Shown here: positions 27,683 to 36,704 of the stretch, piece by piece
How the letters are laid out: the number at the start of each line of letters is the position of its first letter
Numbering within the stretch: position 1 is the first letter of the stretch
NCBI GenBank assembly: GCA_019637645.1
Contig: JAHBVH010000027.1
Location: forward strand, 1 to 64,000
DNA length: 64,000 bases
Direction: 5' to 3'
Origin: Caldilineaceae bacterium
GTDB taxonomy: Bacteria > Chloroflexota > Anaerolineae > Caldilineales > Caldilineaceae
Notes under the pieces: model-generated
Database searches by the model: none
What the model was told of the DNA's origin: nothing
Seen by the model: the letters and a program-made list of their open reading frames with translations, nothing else
Translations under genes and position numbers: made by a program

Positions 27683-28270
27683 CTACTTGGATACGGTCGC
27701 TTGATGGGCCTCTTCCCAGAGTAGGCGTAACTTTTGCAAGCCTGTGCGTAACCTTGTTTTGACGGTACCCAAGGGTAGCTGTAAATTTTCCGCCAATTCA
27801 CTATGCGTATAGCCTTGGTAGAAAGCAAGTTCAATCAATTGTCGTTGTTCAGGCGGCAGTTGTTGCAGCAAGCGCGCCAGGATCAAGCCATCGTACCAAT
27901 AAGAATTCTCGGCAACCGCGGCCACTTCCCCAAGCTGACTCCACTCTGCTTCGGCTTGGGTGGGTGCCCAATGGCGACGTTCCTTGCGCAAACGATCAAT
28001 CGCGGCATTGCGCGTGATCGTTAAGAGCCAACTGCTAAATTGGCCCAAGGCCGGGTTCCACCGGGTGGGCTGCTGCCACACCTTTAGAAAGACATCTTGG
28101 GTTACCTCTTCTGCCATGACTTGATGCCGGACAACGCGCAAGGCCAAGCCAAAGACAAGCGTGCCATACCGCTCATACAACAAGAGGAATGCCTCCTGAT
28201 CGCGCGCTACGATTTGTTGCAGCAAATGCGTATCGGAAACGGCTGAACGGGTTTGCAAAGGTGGAATCAT
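27683..28270 (-). CDS. ECF RNA polymerase sigma factor (SigK-like)
   Basis: A 195-residue group IV sigma factor. Region 2 includes LVFGLALRVVRHQVMAEEVTQDVFLKVWQQ and WLLTITRNAAIDRLRKERR (-10 recognition). Region 4 has LPPEQRQLIELAFYQGYTHSELAENLQLPLGTVKTRLRTGLQKLR with the helix-turn-helix. The pairing with an RskA-like anti-sigma factor immediately downstream fits the SigK/RskA class, which usually senses envelope or redox stress. The target promoters are not identifiable here. Confidence 0.93.
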   Translation of the reverse strand: MIPPLQTRSAVSDTHLLQQIVARDQEAFLLLYERYGTLVFGLALRVVRHQVMAEEVTQDVFLKVWQQPTRWNPALGQFSSWLLTITRNAAIDRLRKERRHWAPTQAEAEWSQLGEVAAVAENSYWYDGLILARLLQQLPPEQRQLIELAFYQGYTHSELAENLQLPLGTVKTRLRTGLQKLRLLWEEAHQATVSK

Positions 28271-28636
28271 CGAAGAGACTTGGGTTTTGGTTTCAAATTA
28301 ACGGAACTCAAGTGAAGCAGCCAACTTTGCATAGTTTATCACAAAGTAGCCGAATGCTAAATCGCGACCAAAGGGTGCAACAGCTTCACCAAAGTGGATT
28401 GTTACAGAGGAGGACCCAGGCCCACCAAACCAAGTAACGGCGTCGGCAGCCAGCGATCGACATACGCAAGTAGTGAAAGAAGTCACAAATTAATCTCCTA
28501 TAACAACCTTCATCGCAATAGCTACGATCCAGAAGAAATGGGTTAGGACGCGGATAGACGCGGAAGGACGCGGATTTGTTTTATCCGCGTCCTTCCGCGT
28601 CCCACTTTTTATCCTTTACGCAGCGGCCCTCTGGGA
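28271..28636. other. 366-bp intergenic region
   Basis: Lies between the sigma gene start and the beta-lactamase-like stop, both minus strand. It contains the strong terminator at 28557-28601 and presumably the sigma gene promoter. No gene is supported. Confidence 0.5.
28557..28601. terminator. 19-bp stem terminator
   Basis: A perfect 19-bp stem (left arm GACGCGGAAGGACGCGGAT) with a 7-base loop lies 36 bases after the beta-lactamase-like stop. The arms themselves contain the sub-repeat GACGCGGA. A T5 run at 28606-28610 sits on the plus side. Similar ATCCGCG text occurs near 46885-46910. Confidence 0.75.
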
Positions 28637-29554
28637 TTATGCCGTATAATGTGCATAGATCACTTTACCGATGTGACCAAAGGCGCTGTCAATGGCCTCG
28701 GTGCGCGCCCATTCCGCCCCTTTGTCATCCCCAACGGCTTGTGCATCCCACCGTGAAAAGACGGTGATGGCAATGTGGTCGCGCTCCGTTGCGTAGAGCA
28801 CGCCCGCATCGTTCCGGATGCCAGAGAGGGTGCCGGTCTTGTGCGCAAAAGGGATGCCAGCGGGGAGAAAACGCGGCAGGCGTTGGTTTAAGGTCTGCTG
28901 GAGCAAAATGTGCAACATGCCGTCACAGGCGGCCCGATCTACCACTTCGCCCCGGTAGATCATGGCGCAGAGGCGCGTCATATCGCGCGGGGTGGCCGCA
29001 TTATTGTGGGAACCGCCTTTGTATGCCTGGCCGTCGCGTCGTGACGCGGGAAATTGGCGCGGCTTGGTCCAATCCCCAAAATAGCGCTTGGGATCTGCCA
29101 GCTCTTGCCCAAACATATCATCAAAAATGCCCCGAATATCAAAGGCCAGATGAATGTTGCCAACGCCGAGTTCCTTCATCAGCGCATCGATCTGTGCTAC
29201 CCCCAGACGGCGCATGACCATATCGGTCGCCGTATTATCGCTAATGATAATCATGAGCGTCAGCAGATCGCGCACAGTGGGCCGCAAGCCATCTTGGAGA
29301 TAGGTGAGAATACCGCTGCCAATATTTTTGAGGGGGTAGGTCAGTTCCCAGCGGTCATCCAGGGTAAAGGCACCGGTTGCCATGGTATGAAAAGCAGCAC
29401 AGAGAACGGGAATTTTGAGGACACTGGCCATGGGAAAGGAATCATCGGCATTGATATTGATCTCCATACCCGATTCAATGTGGATGAGGGAGACGCCCAT
29501 CTCTGCACCGCTAGCATCGATGGCGGCTTGAATTTGCGCTTGCAACTTCTCCAT
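28637..29554 (-). CDS. Class A beta-lactamase-like serine hydrolase
   Basis: A 305-residue protein with the class A penicillin-binding fold motifs: SVLK (Ser44-Lys47), SDN (105-107) and KTG (239-241). There is no signal peptide, so the product should be cytoplasmic, unusual for a true beta-lactamase. The omega-loop Glu (ExxxN in TEM-type enzymes) is not obvious after SDN; the corresponding region reads LGVGNIHLAFDIRGIFDD. It may therefore be an esterase or peptidase. It lies 80 bases after the ABC permease gene in the same direction, suggesting action on imported peptides. Confidence 0.82.
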   Translation of the reverse strand: MEKLQAQIQAAIDASGAEMGVSLIHIESGMEININADDSFPMASVLKIPVLCAAFHTMATGAFTLDDRWELTYPLKNIGSGILTYLQDGLRPTVRDLLTLMIIISDNTATDMVMRRLGVAQIDALMKELGVGNIHLAFDIRGIFDDMFGQELADPKRYFGDWTKPRQFPASRRDGQAYKGGSHNNAATPRDMTRLCAMIYRGEVVDRAACDGMLHILLQQTLNQRLPRFLPAGIPFAHKTGTLSGIRNDAGVLYATERDHIAITVFSRWDAQAVGDDKGAEWARTEAIDSAFGHIGKVIYAHYTA

Positions 29555-29634
29555 GCGTTTGTATTCTTTCTATGCAATCTTCGTTTAGCTACCTACACAC
29601 TCATCCAACGCGTGGGTAGAGCGTTTGGCGGTGC

Positions 29635-30540
29635 TTAATCGGCCCGTTGCTTGGGATCAAGCGCATCGCGTACGCCATCGCCGAGCAGATTAAAGGCCAG
29701 CACCGTGATAAAAATCATAATACCTGGGAAGGTGGCAATGTGAGGAAATTGGCGGATCAGGGCGCGACCATCCGAAAGGGTACCGCCCCAAGAGGGTGTC
29801 GGGGCTTGAATCCCTAACCCCAAGAACGAGAGCGACGATTCCAGAATAATGACACCGCCAACCCCTAATGAGGCCAACACGATCACCGGACCGAGCACAT
29901 TCGGGATAATGTGTCGCCCGATAATGCCAGCGTTGCGCACCCCAGTGGCACGGGCCGCGGTGATAAAATCGGTCTGTTTCAAGCTCATGACATCCGCCCG
30001 AACAACGCGCGCAAAACGGGCCCAGGTGGTTGCGCCGATCACCACAATCGTCGTCGTCAAGCTGGGGCCAAGCACAGCAGAAAGCACAATCAGCAAGGCC
30101 AATAGTGGAAAGGCCATGAGGGTGTCCACAATGCGAGAAAGAACGGCATCTACCCAGCCACCAAAATAACCAGCCAACGCCCCGACGAGGACGCCAATGG
30201 TAAGGGAGACCGCCGTCGCCACCAAGCCAACAATGAGGGCAATGCGCGCCCCATAGATAATCCGGCTGAAGAGATCGCGACCGATATGATCAAAGCCAAG
30301 CCAATGGTCAACTGAAGGGGGTTTACCGCGCATGCCCGGGAAACTATAGGTTGGATCATAGGGGATAAGCCACTCTGCAAAAACTGCCATTAGACAGATC
30401 AACAAAATAAAGACCAACCCAATCAGAGCAGCGCGGTTCGAGCGGAAGCGCCGCCACGCCTGCCCCCACTCGGAGCGGCGATTAATCGATGATTTGGGGA
30501 GTACGGTGGTGCGTGTCTGCTGCATGGGCGCGACTGCCAT
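29635..30540 (-). CDS. Oligopeptide-type ABC transporter permease (DppC-like)
   Basis: About 301 residues with six membrane helices. The N-terminal RSEWGQAWRRFRSNRAALIGL is the typical DppC/OppC lead-in, and the ABC coupling motif is RATGVRNAGIIGRHIIPNVLGPVIV. The frame is open to 30681, but ATG at 30540 (MAVAPMQQ), with GAGG upstream, gives the family length. It partners the DppB-like protein encoded just upstream. ATPase genes are absent from the cluster. Confidence 0.92.
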   Translation of the reverse strand: MAVAPMQQTRTTVLPKSSINRRSEWGQAWRRFRSNRAALIGLVFILLICLMAVFAEWLIPYDPTYSFPGMRGKPPSVDHWLGFDHIGRDLFSRIIYGARIALIVGLVATAVSLTIGVLVGALAGYFGGWVDAVLSRIVDTLMAFPLLALLIVLSAVLGPSLTTTIVVIGATTWARFARVVRADVMSLKQTDFITAARATGVRNAGIIGRHIIPNVLGPVIVLASLGVGGVIILESSLSFLGLGIQAPTPSWGGTLSDGRALIRQFPHIATFPGIMIFITVLAFNLLGDGVRDALDPKQRAD

Positions 30541-30640
30541 AGGAAACCTCAAATAGAAATGCGATAGATAGTCGATAATCGGAGCAGGAACCAGTTTGTA
30601 GTGCCGTGACCAGCCTATCCCCTGCGGAAAACTAACCTCA

Positions 30641-31573
30641 TCACTCGACCCGAATGCGTGGATCAACCAGTGCATAAGCAAGATCGGTTAGCAGGTTCGC
30701 AATGACAATCAGCGCTGCCGACAGGACAACGATCGATTGGACGACTTGATAATCAACCCGAAAGACAGAGTCCACAAAGAGGCGACCTAACCCTGGCAAC
30801 GCAAAAATCGTTTCTATAATAATTGTGCCGCTAAACAAAAAGGCCAGGCGAAAACCAAGCACAGTTACTACCGGCAATAACGCATTCCGCACAGCATGGC
30901 GCGTGACAACCACATAGCGCGATAAACCCTTGGCCGTGGCGGTGCGCACATAATCTTGGGTCATCACCTCAATGGTTGCAGCACGCATCACGCGCGCCAA
31001 CACAGCCATCTGTTCGGTGGCTAACACAGCTACCGGCAAGAGGTAGCCTTTCCAACTGTTGAGCCCAAACGGAGGGACCCAGCGCAAAACCAGCGCAAAG
31101 AGAATAATCCCCATCAGAGCAAACCAGAAATTAGGCAAGGCCGCCCCCGCGGTTGCCCCCAACGTGAGGCCATAGTCAAAGGACGAGTTGCGGCGGACAC
31201 CGGCAATAATCCCAGCAGGAATAGCCACAACCAGCGAGACAATCAACGCATAGAGGTTCAACAAACCGGACACAGGCAGGGTTTCAAAGATCATATCGCG
31301 GACCGGAACACCCCGCCGGATCAAGGAATCCCCCAAATCACCACGCAGCAAATTGCCTGCCCACACCAAATATTGTTCATAATAGGGGCGATCTAAGCCC
31401 CACTTGTGCTTGATCGCATCCATCTGCTCCTGCGTCATTTGGATCTCCCCTTCGCCCAAGAGCAGCGTGATCGGATCCGCGGGAATCAAACGCATAATGA
31501 CAAAGGTGACAATGCTGATCAAGATGATAACCACAGCACCTTGTAGCAAGCGTGAGACAATATAATTAACCAT
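30641..31573 (-). CDS. Oligopeptide-type ABC transporter permease (DppB-like)
   Basis: A 310-residue permease with six helices. Family features include the N-terminal YIVSRLLQGAVVIILISIVTFVIMRLIPADPI, the large loop with QYLVWAGNLLRGDLGDSL, and the coupling segment TATAKGLSRYVVVTRHAVRNALLPVVTV. It forms the membrane channel with the DppC-like subunit. It lies 65 bases after the binding-protein gene. No clear ribosome-binding site is seen, so translation may rely on readthrough from upstream. Confidence 0.93.
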   Translation of the reverse strand: MVNYIVSRLLQGAVVIILISIVTFVIMRLIPADPITLLLGEGEIQMTQEQMDAIKHKWGLDRPYYEQYLVWAGNLLRGDLGDSLIRRGVPVRDMIFETLPVSGLLNLYALIVSLVVAIPAGIIAGVRRNSSFDYGLTLGATAGAALPNFWFALMGIILFALVLRWVPPFGLNSWKGYLLPVAVLATEQMAVLARVMRAATIEVMTQDYVRTATAKGLSRYVVVTRHAVRNALLPVVTVLGFRLAFLFSGTIIIETIFALPGLGRLFVDSVFRVDYQVVQSIVVLSAALIVIANLLTDLAYALVDPRIRVE

Positions 31574-31638
31574 AGAAGTATAAGAAGTGGTGGTCGCAGG
31601 CGCTTGTTAGCCGCGCACGGCGACCACCGGGAATGGCC

Positions 31639-33306
31639 TTAGCCGTTTTGGTTGATGCCCATCGTATTACCGTAGGGGAAGAGCATATCACCACGGAGCG
31701 TCGTGGCGGGATCCGGTAGATCGGTGACACGGGGATGCCAGACGTTCAGCCACTGATCCCATTGGAGGAAGAGGAAAGGTACCTCTTCTGCCACAATATC
31801 TTGGATCTCGTAGTAGATAGCCTGGCGCTCTTCGAGATCGACCGTCATGAGCCCCAGTTCAAGCAATTCATCCACGCGCGCATTGGAGAAGTTGGTGTAA
31901 TTATTACCACCACCGGTCTTGAGTGTCGCCGAAGCATCGGGCTCCAAGGCGCTGCCAAAGGTCCAGTTATAGAGCGAGGCATCCATTTCGGCGGCCTTGA
32001 GCGCCTCGTTGATCGCTGCGACGGGCGCCTCGGCCAGTTGCATATCGACGCCAACCTCTTTGAAGAACTGTTGGGTCAATTCGGCAATAGGACGCCGCGC
32101 TTGGTCACCTGTGATCGTATGGCACGTAAAGGTCAGTTTCTGACCATCTTTTTCGCGAATGCCATCGGCCCCTTCGGTCCAACCAGCCTCTTCCAAGAGC
32201 GCTTTGGCCGCTTCGGGATCATACTCATATTTCTTGACATCAGCTTTAAAGTAGAAAGAGTTGGCAGGTGACAAATTGGCATGCGCCACTTCGGCAGCAC
32301 CATTCCACAATTCGTCGATGATCCGTTGGCGATCGATCGCGGTAATCAACGCTTGGCGGACTAACTTCTCCGACAAAATTGGATGCTTGTTGTTCAACGG
32401 GAAGTGCTTTACCGAGCTGGCCAGCGTGGCGAAAACTGGGTAACCTTCTTCGTCCCGCAGCCGCAGACTGTCTTCAACCAACAGCGGCCAGGTTACGCCA
32501 TCCGCCTCGCCGGTTTCCAAGGCAATCGCACGCACCGACGGTTCCGGCACGGTATTCTGGCGCAAGAAATCCACCTTGGGGCGGCCCCGGAAGTGGTCGG
32601 GAAAGGCCTCCAGCAGGGTATATTCAGCCGGAACCCATTCGGCGAGCTTGAATTGCCCAGTCCCAATCGGCTGGGTGCGATAGACATCTTCCCCAACCTC
32701 GGCATGGTATTCGCTTTGAACAATCCAACTGGTGGATGCATTCATCAAAAAGGCCGCATTGACATCCAACATATGAACGACAACCGTATAATCATCCGGT
32801 GTCTCGATCTCCCCCATGTTGAAGTAGTTGTTGGCTAGGGTCGAGCCATTGGTCGCATCCCTGTAAAATTCAAAGGTGTATTTCACATCCGCCGCGGTCA
32901 GTTCCTTCCCATCATGGAACTTGATGCCTTGCTTGAGCGTGAAGGTATAGGTAAGCCCATCTTCGGCAACTTCATACGATTCGGCCAATACAGGGATCAG
33001 CTCACCATTGATGTCCACCTGCAACATGGCATTGTGGATATTACTGATCATGGCCCAGTGAACCGTTGGGCCAGCGTCACTGGGGCTCAAACCAGAGACC
33101 TCTTGGTGCCCCAGCCAAACCATTGTGCCACCAGTATAACCATCCTCAGCAGCCGCAGGTGCATCCGCGGCGGGGGCGCTTGCGTCGCCCCCAGTGGTTG
33201 GTGCCGTTGCTGGCGCACAGGCCGCCAAGAAGGCCGCGGCGGAAACGCCACCAGTCCATTGGATAAAGCGACGTCGACTTACGAGTCTACTCTTCTGTTG
33301 TATCAT
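31639..33306 (-). CDS. ABC transporter substrate-binding lipoprotein (SBP family 5)
   Basis: A 555-residue peptide/nickel-type binding protein. The N-terminus has RRRFIQW followed by a hydrophobic segment and the lipobox LAAC (Cys about 30), so it is a lipoprotein, possibly Tat-exported. A Thr/Pro/Ala linker follows. The body shows SBP_bac_5 features (YTFTLKQGIKFHDGKELTAADVKYTFEF; FPLNNKHPILSEKLVRQALITAIDRQRI). The ligand is probably an oligopeptide, but nothing in the sequence fixes it. It is first in the operon, with GAGAGGA as ribosome-binding site. Confidence 0.94.
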   Translation of the reverse strand: MIQQKSRLVSRRRFIQWTGGVSAAAFLAACAPATAPTTGGDASAPAADAPAAAEDGYTGGTMVWLGHQEVSGLSPSDAGPTVHWAMISNIHNAMLQVDINGELIPVLAESYEVAEDGLTYTFTLKQGIKFHDGKELTAADVKYTFEFYRDATNGSTLANNYFNMGEIETPDDYTVVVHMLDVNAAFLMNASTSWIVQSEYHAEVGEDVYRTQPIGTGQFKLAEWVPAEYTLLEAFPDHFRGRPKVDFLRQNTVPEPSVRAIALETGEADGVTWPLLVEDSLRLRDEEGYPVFATLASSVKHFPLNNKHPILSEKLVRQALITAIDRQRIIDELWNGAAEVAHANLSPANSFYFKADVKKYEYDPEAAKALLEEAGWTEGADGIREKDGQKLTFTCHTITGDQARRPIAELTQQFFKEVGVDMQLAEAPVAAINEALKAAEMDASLYNWTFGSALEPDASATLKTGGGNNYTNFSNARVDELLELGLMTVDLEERQAIYYEIQDIVAEEVPFLFLQWDQWLNVWHPRVTDLPDPATTLRGDMLFPYGNTMGINQNG

Positions 33307-33713
33307 GATTGTGTCCTCTCACAGATTTATCGGAAAGCATTAGTTGCTCAATGCCAGTGGAGATGGCGCAGGTGATAATTTTCCGAAGCAAAGAAAATTC
33401 TCGGCAATGCCGAACATTGCGGGATTCGGTTGGGGGATGGCTTGCTCAGCGCCTACGCCTGTAGCAAAGTTGTTACACAGAATGAATGACTAAACAGCTT
33501 AAGGAACAGGTTTCGTAGCTGATGAGCTAACCTGTTTTGATAGGTTAGATAGAACAGGCTTAGCAGCAGCAGAAACAATCCGTAGATAGCATTGCTTCTC
33601 TGCCGCTTGGAGTAACAATTAGAGTGTTGCGAAGTTTAGCATAGAGTCGATCTGGCTGTCAATGGTGCAGAAGGCCAGTTTTGGACCGGCCTTTCTTCAA
33701 CAAGTTGCACAGG
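33307..33713. other. 407-bp intergenic region
   Basis: Upstream of the ABC operon. It holds a dyad AACAGGTT ... AACCTGTT near 33507-33540 and the hairpin at 33671-33693. No gene or clear promoter is recognised. Confidence 0.4.
33671..33693 (-). terminator. Weak hairpin after the M42 peptidase gene
   Basis: AAGGCC / GGCCTT arms (6 bp, with further imperfect pairing inside) lie 20 bases after the peptidase stop. A U-rich tract is poor on the minus strand, so function is uncertain. Confidence 0.4.
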
Positions 33714-34748
33714 TTAACTCGTGCGGACAAAGGCGCAGAGCCATTCCACGAGCTGCTCAATGTCGTTACGATGGCCCGTTTCAAAAGGTGTGTGAGTATA
33801 GCGACCGGGAAAGGCCACTAGGGCGCTCGGAATATCGGCTTTCATAAAGGCCGCGCCATCGCTGCCAAACGAGCCAAAGACAGCATGTTGGATGGGAATG
33901 CCAGCAGCACGCGCAACATTTTCCAGACGTGTCGTCAGCGCATGATCATAGTGCACCAACGAATCTTTATGCACTAACAAGGGACCGCCCCCCAGCCGGG
34001 TTGGCATGGCGCGGGAAGGCACGCCAGGAATATCCCCAGCCAAGCCAATCTCCACCGCAATGGCCGCGTCAAATTGCTCGTGGGCAGCAATCCCAAAGGC
34101 ACCAACGAGACCAATCTCTTCTTGGATGGTACAGGCCAAAGTTAATTCACAACGTAATTCACTCTTGGGCACACGGCGCAACACTTCGCTGATCACCGCC
34201 AGCGGCACGCGATCATCGAGTGCCTTGCCAACAATGTGATCGCCCATCTGCGTTGTGGTGGCATCCCAAATCACACGCGTGCCGGGCGTCACCCCGCGTG
34301 CGATCAACTCACTGTAGCTTAGCCCTGTGTCCACCCAAAAATCGTCCCAAGTGAGTTCTTGCAATTCGGGCAGGGCAAAGCTCGCCAAATGGCCCGTCGT
34401 CGTGGCAATCACCCCCGGAATTACGCCCGTACGGGACAAGACCTTGACGCGTTGGCCCATATAAAAGGCATTACGATTTCCCGCCGACCGCTGCCACCCT
34501 TGACCATTGGCCAGCCAGAGAAAGCCCCCCGGATCCATAGCACGCACCAGATAACAAAGTTCATCGGCATGGGCAGCCAGCAAAACTTTCGGGCCGCTGC
34601 CCCCACACCGGGCCAGCACATTACCCACTTTGGTACGCGACACATCAGCCCCCAACCCTTGCCAAAGTTGGGTAATATAATCCAATACCGGTGCTTCCTG
34701 GCCGACCGGTCCTTCTAATTCCGTTAGCGTTTTAATGAGTTCAAACAT
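33714..34748 (-). CDS. M42-family metallo-aminopeptidase
   Basis: A 344-residue M42 (tetrahedral aminopeptidase, FrvX-like) protein. Metal ligands are readable in order: His in AAHADELCYLV, Asp in GKALDDRVPLAVI, Glu pair in IQEEIGLVGA, Glu/Asp in AIAVEIGLAGD, and a C-terminal His in GRYTHTPFET. The enzymes form dodecameric shells that trim peptides in the cytosol. It lies upstream of a peptide ABC importer in the same direction, so the group is plausibly a peptide-scavenging set. Confidence 0.92.
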   Translation of the reverse strand: MFELIKTLTELEGPVGQEAPVLDYITQLWQGLGADVSRTKVGNVLARCGGSGPKVLLAAHADELCYLVRAMDPGGFLWLANGQGWQRSAGNRNAFYMGQRVKVLSRTGVIPGVIATTTGHLASFALPELQELTWDDFWVDTGLSYSELIARGVTPGTRVIWDATTTQMGDHIVGKALDDRVPLAVISEVLRRVPKSELRCELTLACTIQEEIGLVGAFGIAAHEQFDAAIAVEIGLAGDIPGVPSRAMPTRLGGGPLLVHKDSLVHYDHALTTRLENVARAAGIPIQHAVFGSFGSDGAAFMKADIPSALVAFPGRYTHTPFETGHRNDIEQLVEWLCAFVRTS

Positions 34749-34876
34749 GGTTGCCTACTGTTAAAATTGTATGCATCAGGCGTGCTGGGTGGTTTTGGGG
34801 CGATTGGGTGATCCGACCCAACGCGCGGCCTGGCGTTCGATTGGAGAAGCGTGACGACTGTGTTGATTCAGCGAGC

Positions 34877-34915
34877 ATGAATACGCTTGGGCAAGGCTTG
34901 TCCAAGCGTATTCAT
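34877..34915 (-). terminator. 14-bp stem terminator after the alcohol dehydrogenase gene
   Basis: Perfect arms ATGAATACGCTTGG / CCAAGCGTATTCAT surround an 11-base loop, 49 bases past the dehydrogenase stop. It is well placed to end that minus-strand transcript. Confidence 0.7.
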
Positions 34916-34963
34916 CATCCAGAAACCAGAAAGAGGAGAAAGACGAACCGGTTCACACGACGA

Positions 34964-36052
34964 TTAGAAGACGATAACAGAACGTAGCGTTTCCCCCCGT
35001 TCCATCGCGGCGAAGGCTTCTTCCACTTCATCCAGCGTAACCGTGCGAGTGACCACTTCGTCTAGTTTCAGTTGGCCCTGGCGATACCAATCGGCCAGCA
35101 AGGGAAAGTCACGGGTGGGTAAACAGTCGCCATACCAAGAGACGCAGAGATGCCCCCCCAAGTCAAAGAATTTTTGCAGCGGTAATTCTAATGTTGGGCC
35201 AGGGCCAGGGACCCCGATAAAGACACAAGTACCCGCCAGATCGCGCGACCACAGTGCTTGTTCCAGCGTTTGGGCGCGGCCAACGGCCTCAAACGAATAG
35301 TTGACACCATTGCCACCGGTGATCTCTTTGATCTTGGCAACGGCATCGACTTCTTTGGGGTTCACCGTGTGGGTAGCGCCAAACTGTTTGGCCCATTCCA
35401 ACTTTTTGGGATCAATGTCAACGGCAATGATCGTCGTTGCACCGGCCAACCGTGCGCCTTGGATCACACTGTCACCGACACCGCCACAGCCAAAGACGGC
35501 AGCACTAGTGCCTGGTTTTACCCCCGCCGCATAGAGCGCAGCACCCACCCCAGTCATAACCCCGCAACCGATCAAAGACATTTGGGGGGCCGGGAGAGCC
35601 GGATCATAGGCAACAGCTTGATCAGCATGGACTAAGGTATGGGTGCAGAAGGTACCAATACCCAACACTTGGTTCAACAATAGTCCATCTTCAGTTCGCA
35701 TACGCTTCTCAGCATTTAAGCTGGCGGCACAGAAATTGGGCTTACCACGCTGACAAAAGCGGCACTTGCCACAAGGCGCACGCCAGGCCAGGATGACATG
35801 ATCACCGACTTTGTGCTGGGTGACGCCTGGCCCAACTGCCTCAATAATTCCAGCCCCCTCATGGCCGAGGATAAAAGGGTAGCCTTCGCTCCCATACGCG
35901 CCCATCTTGACGCCAAGATCCGTGTGACAAACCCCAGAAGCAAGAATCCTGACCAGCACCTCATTCTGCCCGGGATCATCAATGGTAAACTCTTCAATGC
36001 TAACCGGTGCACCGGGTTGGCGGGCAATGGCACCCCTTGCTGTAATCGGCAT
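34964..36052 (-). CDS. Zinc-dependent alcohol dehydrogenase (class III-like)
   Basis: A 362-residue medium-chain dehydrogenase. The catalytic zinc ligands are Cys in SGVCHTD, the HE of GHEGAG and a later Cys in SLIGCGVMTG. The structural zinc site is CGKCRFCQRGKPNFC. GCGGVGDSVIQGARL binds NAD. It is closest in pattern to class III and S-(hydroxymethyl)mycothiol/glutathione dehydrogenases, so formaldehyde-adduct oxidation is possible but unproven. AGGAGG sits one base before an ATG at 36058 and seven before the ATG at 36052; the latter spacing decides the start. Confidence 0.9.
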   Translation of the reverse strand: MPITARGAIARQPGAPVSIEEFTIDDPGQNEVLVRILASGVCHTDLGVKMGAYGSEGYPFILGHEGAGIIEAVGPGVTQHKVGDHVILAWRAPCGKCRFCQRGKPNFCAASLNAEKRMRTEDGLLLNQVLGIGTFCTHTLVHADQAVAYDPALPAPQMSLIGCGVMTGVGAALYAAGVKPGTSAAVFGCGGVGDSVIQGARLAGATTIIAVDIDPKKLEWAKQFGATHTVNPKEVDAVAKIKEITGGNGVNYSFEAVGRAQTLEQALWSRDLAGTCVFIGVPGPGPTLELPLQKFFDLGGHLCVSWYGDCLPTRDFPLLADWYRQGQLKLDEVVTRTVTLDEVEEAFAAMERGETLRSVIVF

Positions 36053-36704
36053 CTTCATTCCTCCTATGGATTGCTTGATTCGTTGATCAGGTTTTGGAAC
36101 AATAGGATTTGCACAGTCTCCAAAGCTGGAAAGTTTTGAAAACTACTCAGGTTTCTCGCAACTTGTGCAACGCCTAACAACTACTTATGTAGACAACCAT
36201 TCTGTAGAAAATGGCGGTGCGATGACAGCGTTGGGGAGAGCGCCAACCGCACCTTGAGGCAAATAGAGGGGGTCGGGATGAATCTATCACAATTTGCTAG
36301 GGCTTGTCAGTGGTTTGGCTGCTTTACTTTTTACTCAAAACCGACTCATGCACAGACAGGAAACCTCGGCAGTCGTATTGTAACAGTAAATCTATGCAGC
36401 CCTTCGCCCGCTGATCTGCCGCGAGCGTTTGGTCCCTCGAACTGCAACAAAATTGTAACCCTCCTCAAGGATATTCTGTGTCATACTCCTACAGAATCGC
36501 ATAATCCCAAGTATTTTGCAAATTGCTAACGCAATCGTGAAATTGGGTACGAAAAACCGTAATACCTACGGAAATCATACGGTAAAACATACGAAAAACC
36601 AACGTTTACAGATCGTCTATCTACCGTCAAAGTTATAGCACTATGTCAATCCGCGTCCAGATTCGGTTTTGCACTTTCATTGCTTCTTTGATATTCTTCG
36701 GCCT
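36053..36704. other. 650-bp divergent intergenic region
   Basis: Lies between the divergent alcohol dehydrogenase and CAP-LysM genes. It is AT-richer than its surroundings in the right half. A 91-codon frame at 36254 has no ribosome-binding site or family signature. No repeats were recognised and promoters could not be fixed. Confidence 0.45.

Noticed and set aside
28637..29554. Annotation as an antibiotic-resistance beta-lactamase
   Set aside because: No export signal and no identifiable omega-loop Glu; genomic context points to peptide metabolism.
36254..36529. 91-codon plus-strand frame upstream of the CAP-LysM gene
   Set aside because: No ribosome-binding site, cysteine-rich random-looking composition, and placement in a divergent promoter region.
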